Shown here piece after piece: positions 8,157 through 17,943 of a DNA stretch of 64,000 nt. Below the pieces are notes generated by a model that saw only the letters and a program-made list of their open reading frames with translations, was not told the DNA's origin and did no database searches. Both the position numbers and the translations under genes were made by a program. This DNA comes from an uncultured Mediterraneibacter sp. (GTDB lineage: Bacteria; Bacillota; Clostridia; Lachnospirales; Lachnospiraceae), in the NCBI GenBank assembly GCA_944381495.1, contig CALWLJ010000001.1, positions 1 to 64,000 on the forward strand. Direction: 5' to 3'. Position 1 is the stretch's first letter. Each line of letters begins with the position of its first letter.

Positions 8157-8322
8157 TGGAATAAGATGTGAAAATTCCGTGAACGGCCTCCGGAGACGGA
8201 AGACAGAAGATCTGAAATGATCAGAGGAGTACCGGCAGTTCCTTCGTATGCCGGGCAGTACCGGACAGATCCGGCAACAGTATGATAAACAGGACAATGA
8301 GGGAGAAAAGAAGGAGAAAACA

Positions 8323-10974
8323 ATGAGCAGAGAACTGGAAAAAACTTACGATCCGAAAAAGATCGAAGAAAAGCTTTATGACAAATGGTGCAAAAACAAA
8401 TATTTCCATGCGGAAGTTGACCGCAGCAGAAAACCCTTTACAACGGTGATGCCGCCTCCGAATATTACAGGAAAGCTTCATATGGGCCACGCTCTGGACA
8501 ATACGCTGCAGGATATCCTGATCCGTTATAAAAGAATGGAGGGCTACAATGCTCTGTGGATCCCGGGAACCGACCACGCCGCGATCTCAACCGAAGTAAA
8601 AGTGACCAACCAGCTGAAAGAAGAAGGAATCGACAAGAAAGAGCTGGGACGCGAGGGCTTCCTGAAGAGAACCTGGCAGTGGAAAGAAGAGTATGCGGGA
8701 ACCATCGAGGCGCAGCTGAAGAAGCTGGGCGTTTCCTGTGACTGGGACAGAGAGCGCTTCACAATGGATGAAGGGTGTTCCAAGGCAGTAGAAGAAGTAT
8801 TCATCAATTTATATAACAAGGGATATATTTACAAAGGCTCCAGGATCATCAACTGGTGCCCCAAGTGTAAGACTTCTCTTTCCGATGCAGAAGTAGTGCA
8901 TGAGGATCAGGAAGGACATTTCTGGCACATCAAATACCCGATCGTAGGAATGGAAGGACAGTTCCTGGAGATCGCCACCACCCGTCCGGAAACCATGCTG
9001 GGCGATACAGCCATCGCCGTACATCCGGATGACGAGCGGTACAAAGATCTGGTAGGCAAAAACGTGATCCTGCCTCTGGTAAACCGCGAGATCCCGATCG
9101 TGGCGGACTACTATGTAGACAAAGAGTTCGGAACCGGCGCCGTGAAGATCACTCCCGCACATGACCCCAACGACTTCGAAGTTGGTAAACGTCATAACCT
9201 GGAAGAGATCAACATCATGAACGATGACGGAACCATCAACGAGAACGGCGGCAAATACACCGGCATGGACCGCTACGAGGCGAGAAAGGCAATCGTAAAG
9301 GATCTGGACGAGCAGGGATACCTGGTAAAGGTTGTTCCTCATGTTCATGCAGTAGGAACCCATGACCGCTGCGGAACTACAGTAGAGCCTCTGATCAAAC
9401 AGCAGTGGTTCGTAAAGATGGATGAGCTTGCAAAGCCCGCCATCGAAGCAGTGAAAAACGGAGACCTGAAGTTCGTTCCGGAGAGATTTGACAAGATTTA
9501 CCTGAACTGGCTGGAGAACATCAAGGACTGGTGTATTTCCCGTCAGATCTGGTGGGGACACCGGATCCCGGCATACTACTGCGACGAGTGCGGTGAAGTA
9601 GTTGTGTCAAGAGGAATGCCGGAGAAATGCCCGCACTGCGGATGCACACATTTGACACAGGACGAGGATACACTGGATACCTGGTTCTCCTCCGCACTGT
9701 GGCCCTTCTCCACACTGGGATGGCCGGACAAGACAGAAGATCTGGATTACTTCTATCCGACAGACGTGCTGGTGACCGGCTACGATATCATTTTCTTCTG
9801 GGTGATCCGAATGGTATTCTCAGGATATGAGCATACCGGAAAGGCTCCTTTCCATACCGTGCTGATCCACGGTCTGGTAAGAGACTCCCAGGGAAGGAAG
9901 ATGAGCAAGTCCCTTGGAAACGGTATCGATCCGCTGGATATCATCGACAAGTACGGAGCAGATGCTCTGAGGCTTACCCTTGTCACAGGAAACGCTCCCG
10001 GAAATGACATGCGTTTCTACAACGAGAGAGTAGAGGCCAGCAGAAACTTTGCAAATAAAGTATGGAACGCTTCCCGTTTCATCCTTATGAATATGAAGGA
10101 TACCGGAGTAGAGAAGCCCGATGAGAAGCTGCTCAACCCGGCGGATAAATGGATCCTGTCCAGAGTCAACACACTGGCAAAAGATGTGACCGAGAACATG
10201 GATAAATACGAACTGGGAATCGCAGTTCAGAAAGTATACGACTTCATCTGGGATGAATTCTGCGACTGGTATGTAGAGCTGGCGAAGTACCGCATTTACC
10301 ACGGAGAAGAGGATCCGGCGGCTGCCGACTGCGTACTCTGGGTACTCAAGACCGTGCTGGCACAGGCTCTGAAGCTCCTGCATCCGTTCATGCCGTTCAT
10401 CACGGAGGAAATCTACAGCGCCCTCGTACCGGAGGAAGAGTCACTGATGATGTCCAGCTGGCCGGAATACAGAGAGGACTGGAACGATGCTGAGTCCGAG
10501 GATGTGATGGAGCATGTGAAAGCCATCGTAAAAGGCATCCGCAACACCCGTTCCGGTATGGACGTTGCAAACAGCCGCAAGACAAAGGTTTATGTTGTTA
10601 CAGAGAGCCAGAAACTGAAAGACGGAATCGAGGCTCTGAGAGATTCTGTGAAGCCGCTCATGATGGCTGCAGACGTTCTCGTACAGCCGGATAAAGCAGG
10701 AATCGAGGACAATGCAGTTTCCATCGTCGTTCCGGACGCTGTTGTATACCTGCCGCTTGAGGATCTGGTAGACTTTGAGCAGGAACGCGAGAGACTGAAA
10801 AAGGAAGAAGAGAGACTGAGTAAAGAAATCAGGAGAGCAGAGGGGATGCTTGCCAATGAGAAATTCGTCAGCAAGGCTCCTGAGGCAAAAGTTCAGGAAG
10901 AGCGGGATAAGCTGGAGAAATACACCAGCATGCTCGCTCAGGTAAAAGAGAGAATGGCGGGGCTTGGCCTGTAA
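8323..10974 (+). CDS. valS: Valyl-tRNA synthetase
   Basis: An 883-residue class I synthetase, full length. It attaches valine to tRNA-Val in the cytoplasm. The HIGH signature appears as HMGH at 53-56 within [13 protein letters not shown], and the KMSKS loop is at 526-530 ([11 protein letters not shown]). The CP1 editing domain lies between ([23 protein letters not shown]), and the C-terminal coiled coil of valine enzymes is rich in Glu/Arg/Lys from about residue 815. The start at 8323 has AAGGAG nine bases upstream and gives [15 protein letters not shown]; 25 in-frame codons before it are leader. It is controlled by the preceding T-box. Confidence 0.97.
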   Translation: MSRELEKTYDPKKIEEKLYDKWCKNKYFHAEVDRSRKPFTTVMPPPNITGKLHMGHALDNTLQDILIRYKRMEGYNALWIPGTDHAAISTEVKVTNQLKEEGIDKKELGREGFLKRTWQWKEEYAGTIEAQLKKLGVSCDWDRERFTMDEGCSKAVEEVFINLYNKGYIYKGSRIINWCPKCKTSLSDAEVVHEDQEGHFWHIKYPIVGMEGQFLEIATTRPETMLGDTAIAVHPDDERYKDLVGKNVILPLVNREIPIVADYYVDKEFGTGAVKITPAHDPNDFEVGKRHNLEEINIMNDDGTINENGGKYTGMDRYEARKAIVKDLDEQGYLVKVVPHVHAVGTHDRCGTTVEPLIKQQWFVKMDELAKPAIEAVKNGDLKFVPERFDKIYLNWLENIKDWCISRQIWWGHRIPAYYCDECGEVVVSRGMPEKCPHCGCTHLTQDEDTLDTWFSSALWPFSTLGWPDKTEDLDYFYPTDVLVTGYDIIFFWVIRMVFSGYEHTGKAPFHTVLIHGLVRDSQGRKMSKSLGNGIDPLDIIDKYGADALRLTLVTGNAPGNDMRFYNERVEASRNFANKVWNASRFILMNMKDTGVEKPDEKLLNPADKWILSRVNTLAKDVTENMDKYELGIAVQKVYDFIWDEFCDWYVELAKYRIYHGEEDPAAADCVLWVLKTVLAQALKLLHPFMPFITEEIYSALVPEEESLMMSSWPEYREDWNDAESEDVMEHVKAIVKGIRNTRSGMDVANSRKTKVYVVTESQKLKDGIEALRDSVKPLMMAADVLVQPDKAGIEDNAVSIVVPDAVVYLPLEDLVDFEQERERLKKEEERLSKEIRRAEGMLANEKFVSKAPEAKVQEERDKLEKYTSMLAQVKERMAGLGL

Positions 10975-11084
10975 GGCAGTCTGCCCTGCAGAAAGCTGGT
11001 AATGCAGAGCCGGGCGGCGTTCCGGTCCCGGATGGGGGCAGGGATGCGGATCCGGCTCCGCAAAATTAGAAAAGAGAGGTCAAG

Positions 11085-13334
11085 ATGAAACACATTCATA
11101 TCAGAAAGCCTGACATCAAGGGGTTTTTTACAAAGCTCAGACATTTGAAAAAAGAAGACGTTAAGAGACATTTTCAGGAGAAAAAGGCACGTCGCCAGAG
11201 AATCCTGGAAGAGCGCAGAAACAGCAGATATGCAAAGAAAATGCAGCCGGTGTACAAGTGGATGAACCGCTTTTCCCTCCCCTTACATTTCCTGCTGGCA
11301 TGCGTTATCAATTTTCTCATCGAGCTGATATCCAGGCTGTCCTTCTTCGAAGCCTGGGATTATATGGTAGAAACACCGCTTGTATTTCTGTACAATGCGT
11401 TTCTGATATTTGCCACCCTTAATATTGTCTATCTTGTAAGGCGGCGCGTGTTCGCGAGAATACTGATCAGTGTATTCTGGGTGTTTTTAGGGACCTGCAA
11501 CGGCTACCTCCTCACCAAGCGAGTGACGCCATTCAATGCCCAGGACCTGAAGGTACTGTCCGATGCGCTGGAACTGACAGGCAATTATTTTAACACATTT
11601 GAGCTGATCATGATCATCATCGGTGTCGTTGCCCTGGTGATGTGGATCGTCTCCATGTGGCGGCGGGGCGGTCAGTTCACAGGCAAAATGCACCGGATCA
11701 TCGCGCTGGCCGGCGTGGTGGTCTCATTCGGGCTTTGTGTTGTACTGACTGACGCGGCGGTAGACCGCAGAGTCATCTCCAACTACTTCGGAAATATTGC
11801 ATTTGCCTATGAAGACTACGGATTTCCATACTGCTTCTCAGCCAGTCTGTTCAACACCGGCATCAATCAGCCGGCAGGCTACAGCGAAGAGACAATGAAT
11901 GAGATCAGCAACAACGGAGAGATTACAAAAAGCGAGACCGGAAGATCCGAAGACGAACTGCCCAACATTATGTTTGTGCAGCTGGAGTCCTTCTTTGATC
12001 CCACAGAAGTGGAGTGGCTCAGGTTCTCAGAGGATCCCATTCCGAATCTGAGAAAACTGTTCAGCGAATACTCCACCGGATACTTCAAAGTGCCTTCCGT
12101 AGGCGCAGGTACCGCCAACACAGAATTCGAAGTGCTCACCGGTATGAGCATGCGTTTCTTCGGCCCCGGTGAATATCCGTATAAGACATATGTCAAGACC
12201 AATGTACTGGAAAGTGCGGCCACGGCTCTGACATCACTGGGATACGGCGCGGAGGCGCTCCACAACAACGGAGGAAACTTCTACAGCCGGGCTCAGGTAT
12301 TCAACAACATGGGATTCGATCACTATACGAGTAAAGAGTTCATGAACATCCTGCAGACGACTCCGAAGGGATGGGCAACAGACGATATCCTTGTGCCAAA
12401 TATCATGGAATCCATGGATACGACAGAGGGACAGGACTTTGTCTTTACGATCAGTGTACAGGGACATGGGGACTATCCTACAGAGCCGGTGCTGGAGAAT
12501 CCGGAGATCATTGTCAGCGGAGTGGAAGACGAGGGCAAGAGGAACGCGTGGGAATATTATGTCAATGAGGTCCATGAGATGGATAAGTTTGTCGGACAGC
12601 TCATTGACGCAGTAGAGGCAAGGGAAGAGCCCACGGTCCTCGTATTCTACGGCGACCATCTGCCAACTATGGATCTGGAGGCAAAGGACCTGAAGAGCAG
12701 ATATCTCTACAACACCAATTATGTGATCTGGGATAACATCGGTCTGAAGAAAGAAGATAAAAACCTGGCTGCATATCAGATCATGGCGGAAGTCTTCGAC
12801 CGGCTGGATATCCACTCCGGCACGGTATTCAATTATCACCAGCAGAGGCGCCAGACGAAGAATTACCTGGCGGATCTGGAATTGCTGCAGTACGACATCA
12901 TGTATGGCGACCAGTACGTTTATGAGGAGAGCGGAGCGCCGATTACAGAAGGACATATGGTCATGGGCGTGAAGGATGCTCAGATCACGGAAGTGGTACA
13001 GCAGCCTGACGGCTCCTTCAGTATTTACGGAAATAACTTTACAAAACAGAGTAAAGTATATATCAACGGCGAGAAACAGACGACTACCTTCCTGAATAAT
13101 ACAAGACTGGATCTGAAAGATACCCAGATCAACGACGGCGATACCGTGATGGTTGCCCAGGTCGGATCCAGCAATACCATCTTCCGGGAATCCGTCACTT
13201 ATCAGTACCAGGGCGGCGTCCTGACGGAAGTGCCCCGGGAACCGGGAGCAGTGGAAAACGGCAGACAGGCCTTCGTTACGGAGGAAGAAGCTGCGGAACA
13301 GGAAGGAACACAAGAGGAACAGGATACACAATGA
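11085..13334 (+). CDS. LtaS-like lipoteichoic acid synthase/sulfatase-fold protein
   Basis: A 749-residue membrane enzyme. Residues 1-60 are basic and cytoplasmic; about five membrane segments lie between 65 and 245; an extracellular sulfatase-fold domain runs from about 285 to 600. Visible motifs are NIMFVQLESFF (metal site), GTANTEFEVLTG with probable nucleophile T343, and VFYGDHLPTMD. Family members transfer glycerol-phosphate from phosphatidylglycerol to a glycolipid or modify related polymers. The last 120 residues include an Ig-like IPT/TIG-type segment (FSIYGNNFTKQSKVYING) and an acidic tail, not part of classical LtaS. The stop overlaps the folC start by four bases (ATGA). Confidence 0.85.
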   Translation: MKHIHIRKPDIKGFFTKLRHLKKEDVKRHFQEKKARRQRILEERRNSRYAKKMQPVYKWMNRFSLPLHFLLACVINFLIELISRLSFFEAWDYMVETPLVFLYNAFLIFATLNIVYLVRRRVFARILISVFWVFLGTCNGYLLTKRVTPFNAQDLKVLSDALELTGNYFNTFELIMIIIGVVALVMWIVSMWRRGGQFTGKMHRIIALAGVVVSFGLCVVLTDAAVDRRVISNYFGNIAFAYEDYGFPYCFSASLFNTGINQPAGYSEETMNEISNNGEITKSETGRSEDELPNIMFVQLESFFDPTEVEWLRFSEDPIPNLRKLFSEYSTGYFKVPSVGAGTANTEFEVLTGMSMRFFGPGEYPYKTYVKTNVLESAATALTSLGYGAEALHNNGGNFYSRAQVFNNMGFDHYTSKEFMNILQTTPKGWATDDILVPNIMESMDTTEGQDFVFTISVQGHGDYPTEPVLENPEIIVSGVEDEGKRNAWEYYVNEVHEMDKFVGQLIDAVEAREEPTVLVFYGDHLPTMDLEAKDLKSRYLYNTNYVIWDNIGLKKEDKNLAAYQIMAEVFDRLDIHSGTVFNYHQQRRQTKNYLADLELLQYDIMYGDQYVYEESGAPITEGHMVMGVKDAQITEVVQQPDGSFSIYGNNFTKQSKVYINGEKQTTTFLNNTRLDLKDTQINDGDTVMVAQVGSSNTIFRESVTYQYQGGVLTEVPREPGAVENGRQAFVTEEEAAEQEGTQEEQDTQ

Positions 13335-14614
13335 CTTATGACGAAGCAGTAAAATATATCATGGACATTCCCAGATTCACGAAGAAAAACGACCGGGAGC
13401 ATACCCGCACGTTTCTTCGGTATCTGGGGGATCCCCAGGAGAAGCTGAAGGTGATCCACGTGGCGGGAACGAATGGGAAAGGATCCGTGTGCGCCTATCT
13501 GGACGGAATGCTCCGTTCAGAAGGAAAAAGCACCGGACTTTTCACTTCCCCCCACCTTGTAAAGGTCAATGAGCGGATCCGGGTAAACGGGGAGATGATC
13601 GGAGATGAGGCTTTTACCGAAGTTTTCGGCGAAACCCTTGAGGCAGTGAGACGGATGGAGAAGGAAGGCCTTTCCCATCCCACTTTTTTTGAGTTCCTTT
13701 TCGGCATGGCGCTTTGCGCCTTTGCAGAGGCGAAAGCAGAGTACGCCGTGCTGGAGACCGGGCTGGGCGGAAGACTGGACGCCACCAGCGCGGTGGAACA
13801 TCCTGTGGTCTGCGCCATCACTTCCATTGGGAGAGATCACATGGAATATCTGGGGAATACACTGGCCGAGATCGCCGCGGAAAAGGCCGGGATCATCCGG
13901 CCCGGTGTGCCTGTCTTTTTCGCCCAGACTTCTCCCGAGAGCGACAGCGTGATCAGCAGCAGGGCGGCAGAAGTCCACAGTTTCTGTAAAAAAATCGGGA
14001 AAGATGCGTACGAAATTCTCGGAATCGAGGACAAACATATTGCATTTTCCTGCTCAAATGCTTATTATGGAAATACCACGTGGAAATTGAACAATACAGG
14101 AAGATACCAGCCGGGCAACGCCATGCTGGCCCTGGAAGTCATGCGGTATCTCTTTGGAGAAGCAGGACATCCGGACAGATGGCGGGAGACGCTGGCTGAT
14201 CTGAAGTGGGAGGGAAGGATGGAGGAAGTCCTTCCGGAAGTGTACATTGACGGGGCGCACAACATCAGCGCTGTTCAGGCATTTTGCGACAGCCTGCCCC
14301 GTGATGAGAGAAAAAACATGATCTTATTTTCCGCTGTGCGGGATAAAGAATATGAAGAAATGATATCCTGCCTGTGCAGAAACGCAGACGCGGATCTGTA
14401 CGTGGTGACGCAGATTTCGGGCAGTCGCGCCGCAGAGGTACGCGAGCTGGGCCGGTTATTTGAAAAGTATACAGACAGACCTGTCCTTACAATAGAGTCT
14501 GCCGGGGACGCCTTCCGGTATGTGCTGGAGCACAGGGGAGACCGGAGAGTGTATTGTCTCGGATCCCTCTATCTGGCAGGTATGATAAAAGATTGGATCG
14601 GGGAGGCGGAATAA
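13331..14614 (+). CDS. folC: Folylpolyglutamate/dihydrofolate synthase
   Basis: A 427-residue Mur-ligase-family enzyme that adds glutamate to folates (and in many bacteria to dihydropteroate). The ATP loop HVAGTNGKGSVCAYLDGML begins near residue 39; SPHLVKVNERIRVNGE is the folate-binding loop; ETGLGGRLDATSAV and SIGRDHMEYLGNT are central-domain signatures; YIDGAHN marks the C-terminal domain. Length is normal. The start overlaps the preceding gene by ATGA, so it is translated from the same message, although the two functions are unrelated. Confidence 0.94.
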   Translation: MTYDEAVKYIMDIPRFTKKNDREHTRTFLRYLGDPQEKLKVIHVAGTNGKGSVCAYLDGMLRSEGKSTGLFTSPHLVKVNERIRVNGEMIGDEAFTEVFGETLEAVRRMEKEGLSHPTFFEFLFGMALCAFAEAKAEYAVLETGLGGRLDATSAVEHPVVCAITSIGRDHMEYLGNTLAEIAAEKAGIIRPGVPVFFAQTSPESDSVISSRAAEVHSFCKKIGKDAYEILGIEDKHIAFSCSNAYYGNTTWKLNNTGRYQPGNAMLALEVMRYLFGEAGHPDRWRETLADLKWEGRMEEVLPEVYIDGAHNISAVQAFCDSLPRDERKNMILFSAVRDKEYEEMISCLCRNADADLYVVTQISGSRAAEVRELGRLFEKYTDRPVLTIESAGDAFRYVLEHRGDRRVYCLGSLYLAGMIKDWIGEAE

Positions 14615-14749
14615 ATGCTCAATTACGAAGAAGAGATCAAGAAGTTCAAACCAAGCCTTGAAGTAGATGACATCGAGGATGCGGTTTATCAGGAAGACCT
14701 GTCAGATATGACAGATCTTTTGAGAGAAGTAATGGATAAGAAACAGTGA
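14615..14749 (+). CDS. 44-residue conserved-looking small protein
   Basis: A small frame directly abutting folC (TAA then ATG) with GGGAGGCGG as ribosome site. It begins MLNYEEEIKKFKPSLEVDDI and is strongly acidic and predicted helical, ending in VMDKKQ. It contains no membrane segment. Position between folC and the TPR gene, a good ribosome site and well-behaved codons support it being real; I do not recognise a family or function. Confidence 0.6.
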   Translation: MLNYEEEIKKFKPSLEVDDIEDAVYQEDLSDMTDLLREVMDKKQ

Positions 14750-14775
14750 TTCCGGAAAGATAATGGTGGGTATAA

Positions 14776-16155
14776 ATGAATTATACGAAGAAGATCGTAT
14801 ACCAGTCCAATTACTGGTATAACGATGGACTGAGAAAAGCGCAGATCCGCGACATGTCGGGGGCCATCGTCTCCCTCCGCCGCAGTCTGCAGTATAACAG
14901 GGAGAATATCGCGGCCAGAAACCTGCTGGGCCTGGTCTTCTACGGGATCGGAGAGATTCCGGAGGCTCTGGTGGAGTGGATCATCAGCAAGAATCTGCGC
15001 CCGCGGGATAATATTGCAAACTATTTTATCAGAGAGGTACAGGATTCGGCCAATGAGCTTGAGACGATCAATCAGGCGATCAAGAAGTTCAACCAGTGCC
15101 TGAACTACTGTCAGCAGGACGGAGAGGATCTGGCCATCATCCAGCTGAAGCAGGTGGTGGCGTCACACCCTACCTTCCTGAAGGCTTATCAGCTCCAGGG
15201 ACTGCTGTATCTGCATGCGGATCAGTATGCCAAGGCAAGACAGGCGCTGCGGACGGCCAGAAAGCTGGATACGACCAACGAGACTACTTTGCGTCTCCTT
15301 CACGAGCTGACGAGACAGCGAAGCAGAAAGGGAAGACGGGCAGAGAAGAAAAAGAAAGATGAAGCGGTTGAGTACAGCCTGGGAAATGAGACTATCATCC
15401 AGCCCAGACATTCCCGCATGAAAGAAGTGACCGGTCAGCTGGCCGTGGCAAATCTCTTTATCGGAGCAGCCATCGGAGCAGCCATCATCTGGTTCCTTGT
15501 AGCTCCTGCAGTAAGCCAGTCCCGCACAGAACGTCTCAACGACCAGATGCGGGAGTACAGCAGCAGGATCAACACACTGGAATCCCAGATCAGCGCCCAG
15601 ACAAGAACCCTGGATGAATACCGGGCTTCAGGAGAAGAGGCGGACAAGCAGATCGCTCAGGCCCAGGCAACATCTAAGAGTTATGAGACACTTCTTACTG
15701 TATCCGACCAGTACAGATCCGGAGATTACTCCAACGCCACCATGGCAGACACCCTTCTCGGGATCAACAGAGATTCCCTGGGGGACGGAGGCAAAGTCCT
15801 CTTCGATTCTCTGACAGAGGATATTTATCCCGGAGCCTGCCGGACCAACTACAATACAGGAGTCAATGAGCTGGAGAATGAAAATTACGAAGAAGCCATA
15901 ACCGCTCTCAGCAAAGTCGTAAAGATGGATTCCACTTACCGCAACGGAAGAGCCCTGTTCAGTCTGGCCCAGGCCTATATGGGCAAGGGAGATAACCAGA
16001 ATGCCGCAACATACTTTCAGCAGGTAGTCGATAACTACGGAGATTCCGAGTTTGCAGAGGAAGCACGGCAGAACCTTGACACGATTTCAGGCTCGTCATC
16101 CGATAACGGAAGCGGGGATTCGTCAGATACGACACAAGATACAACACAAGAATAG
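14776..16155 (+). CDS. TPR-repeat membrane protein
   Basis: A 459-residue protein with tetratricopeptide repeats on both sides of one membrane segment. N-terminal repeats occupy about 15-180 (GAIVSLRRSLQYNRENIAAR; AYQLQGLLYLHADQYAKARQ), a basic patch follows (RKGRRAEKKKKDE), the membrane helix is near 222-244 (NLFIGAAIGAAIIWFLVAP), then a coiled coil (about 250-300) and a second TPR pair (about 360-430). The tail is Ser/Asp/Thr-rich. It is probably a scaffold linking cytoplasm and envelope; the partner is unknown. It is the last gene of the folC group, with a terminator 34 bases after the stop. Confidence 0.8.
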   Translation: MNYTKKIVYQSNYWYNDGLRKAQIRDMSGAIVSLRRSLQYNRENIAARNLLGLVFYGIGEIPEALVEWIISKNLRPRDNIANYFIREVQDSANELETINQAIKKFNQCLNYCQQDGEDLAIIQLKQVVASHPTFLKAYQLQGLLYLHADQYAKARQALRTARKLDTTNETTLRLLHELTRQRSRKGRRAEKKKKDEAVEYSLGNETIIQPRHSRMKEVTGQLAVANLFIGAAIGAAIIWFLVAPAVSQSRTERLNDQMREYSSRINTLESQISAQTRTLDEYRASGEEADKQIAQAQATSKSYETLLTVSDQYRSGDYSNATMADTLLGINRDSLGDGGKVLFDSLTEDIYPGACRTNYNTGVNELENENYEEAITALSKVVKMDSTYRNGRALFSLAQAYMGKGDNQNAATYFQQVVDNYGDSEFAEEARQNLDTISGSSSDNGSGDSSDTTQDTTQE

Positions 16156-16188
16156 AAAATTGAAGAAAAAACAGAAACAATACAGAAG

Positions 16189-16222
16189 AAAAGGACATGT
16201 AGAAATGATACATGTCCTTTTC
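16189..16222 (+). terminator. Intrinsic terminator after the TPR gene
   Basis: Arms AAAAGGACATGT and ACATGTCCTTTT with a short loop, followed by CTGTTGG; the long stem with A/T-rich ends fits a (possibly bidirectional) terminator. Confidence 0.7.
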
Positions 16223-16337
16223 TGTTGGGAAATTCTGAAAACGGGCAGAAAAAGTGACAGGTGCTTTTTTGGAGAATTTTCTGACAATTCAACCTGACCA
16301 GCAGCAGGGGACGTGCCCGAAGAGGAGGAGTAGCAGG

Positions 16338-16652
16338 ATGAAATATCAGGTGCAGGAGAACTGTCTGACCATTTATCTGCCCCGGGAAGTGGACCACCAC
16401 AATGCGGAGGAGATGAAGCGGGAAGCGGATGCGGTGATCGACCGCAATCATATTAAATATGTGATCTTTGATTTTGAGAGAACGGACTTCATGGACAGTT
16501 CGGGAATAGGGGTTATTATGGGAAGATATAAAACCATCAGTCTGATCGGGGGAGAGGTGTGGGCGGTCCATGCCAACGCCAGGATCCGCAAGATCCTTAC
16601 CCTGTCGGGAGCAACGAAAATCATGCAGATATATGAGGAGGAAAAGCTATGA
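16338..16652 (+). CDS. spoIIAA: Anti-sigma F factor antagonist SpoIIAA
   Basis: A 104-residue STAS-domain protein. The phosphorylation site motif FMDSSGIGVIMGRYK places the target serine at 54/55. Dephosphorylated SpoIIAA binds SpoIIAB and frees sigma F in the forespore. The ATG at 16338 follows GAGGAGGAG; earlier in-frame codons belong to the leader. It is the first gene of the canonical spoIIA operon and overlaps spoIIAB by ATGA. A sigma H promoter is expected in family members; I could not place one with confidence. Confidence 0.95.
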   Translation: MKYQVQENCLTIYLPREVDHHNAEEMKREADAVIDRNHIKYVIFDFERTDFMDSSGIGVIMGRYKTISLIGGEVWAVHANARIRKILTLSGATKIMQIYEEEKL

Positions 16653-17104
16653 AAAATACCAATGAAATGGAGATCCGGTTTGAAAGCCGGTCCGCGAATG
16701 AAGGATTTGCCCGGGTGTCGGTGGCTGCTTTTATGACTCAGCTCAATCCCACGGTAGAGGAGGTGGCAGATGTGAAGACCGCTGTTTCCGAGGCGGTGAC
16801 CAACGCCATCATCCACGGCTACGACAGCGAAGTGGAAAAGGTCTGCATCCGCTGCAGGATCGAAGATAACGTTTTCATGGTGGAAGTCAGTGATACGGGG
16901 AAAGGCATTGAAAATGTGGAGGAAGCCATGCGACCCATGTTCACTACCAAACCGGAGCAGGAGCGCTCCGGCATGGGATTCGCCTTCATGGAGGCATTTA
17001 TGGACAGCGTGGAAGTGGAATCAGAGCCCGGAAAGGGAACCCGTGTCCGGATGAAAAAATCCATCGGAAAAGGAAGGGAGATATGGACCACACAATCGCT
17101 TTGA
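16649..17104 (+). CDS. spoIIAB: Anti-sigma F factor/kinase SpoIIAB
   Basis: A 151-residue GHKL-family serine kinase that holds sigma F inactive and phosphorylates SpoIIAA. Visible ATP-site boxes are N-box EAVTNAIIHGY, G1 DTGKGIENVEEAM and RSGMGFAFMEAFMD; it closes with the G2-like EPGKGTRVRM. Length is normal. It overlaps spoIIAA by four bases and runs 22 bases into sigF, so the three are translationally coupled. Confidence 0.95.
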   Translation: MKNTNEMEIRFESRSANEGFARVSVAAFMTQLNPTVEEVADVKTAVSEAVTNAIIHGYDSEVEKVCIRCRIEDNVFMVEVSDTGKGIENVEEAMRPMFTTKPEQERSGMGFAFMEAFMDSVEVESEPGKGTRVRMKKSIGKGREIWTTQSL

Positions 17105-17802
17105 TCAGGAAATCACACGATGGAGATAAAAAAGCGAGAGAACAGCTTGTAGAGGAAAATGTGGGCCTGATCTGGTGTGTCGTCAAGAGATTCAGCGGTC
17201 GCGGCGCGGAGATGGAAGACCTGTTCCAGATCGGCAGTATCGGCCTTCTGAAAGCCATCGACAAATTCGACCTCTCATACGATGTGAAATTTTCCACCTA
17301 CGCGGTGCCCATGATCTCCGGGGAGATCCGCCGGTTCCTCCGGGACGACGGCATGATCAAGGTCAGCCGCTCTCTGAAGGAACTGTCCTGGAAAAGCCTT
17401 CAGACCAGGGAGAAACTGACCGACAGACTGGGAAGAGAGCCCACAGTAGAAGAACTATCCACAGAAATGGGTGTGGACAAGGAGGAACTGGTCCAGGCCA
17501 TGGAGGCGGGCAGCGAAGTGGACTCCCTGTACCGCCCCATTCATCAAAAGGAAGGCAGCGAGATCCGCCTTCTCGACAAGATCGAAGAAAAGGAGCGAAG
17601 AGAAGAGGGTATCCTGGACCGGATGCTGCTGGAGCAGCTGCTGGAAACACTGGCGCCCCAGGAGCGGCAGCTGATCTACCTGAGATATTTCGCCGGGCGG
17701 ACACAGGCCGACGTAGGGAAGACAATGGGCATATCCCAGGTCCAGGTATCCCGCATGGAGAAAAAAATTCTGGAAAATATGAGAAAAATCTGCGAAAAGT
17801 GA
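17083..17802 (+). CDS. sigF: Sporulation sigma factor F
   Basis: A 239-residue sigma-70-family protein that directs early forespore transcription. Region 2 (about 30-95) includes EDLFQIGSIGLLKAIDKFDL and KFSTYAVPMISGEIRRFLRD; region 3 follows (about 100-160); region 4 with its helix-turn-helix is GRTQADVGKTMGISQVQVSR near the C-terminus. Third gene of spoIIA, full length. No terminator was seen before the LCP gene. Confidence 0.96.
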   Translation: MDHTIALIRKSHDGDKKAREQLVEENVGLIWCVVKRFSGRGAEMEDLFQIGSIGLLKAIDKFDLSYDVKFSTYAVPMISGEIRRFLRDDGMIKVSRSLKELSWKSLQTREKLTDRLGREPTVEELSTEMGVDKEELVQAMEAGSEVDSLYRPIHQKEGSEIRLLDKIEEKERREEGILDRMLLEQLLETLAPQERQLIYLRYFAGRTQADVGKTMGISQVQVSRMEKKILENMRKICEK

Positions 17803-17943
17803 CATAAGTAAACAAATAGTTTTATTGCCAGGCACCGTTGTATGGTGATAATCTCTCATATAACTGATGGGCGAGCTATTACTCTACCGCCGCATCCTGA
17901 TATAAAAATACAACAAAAGAGAGGCACGAATTTAACGAGAGAT

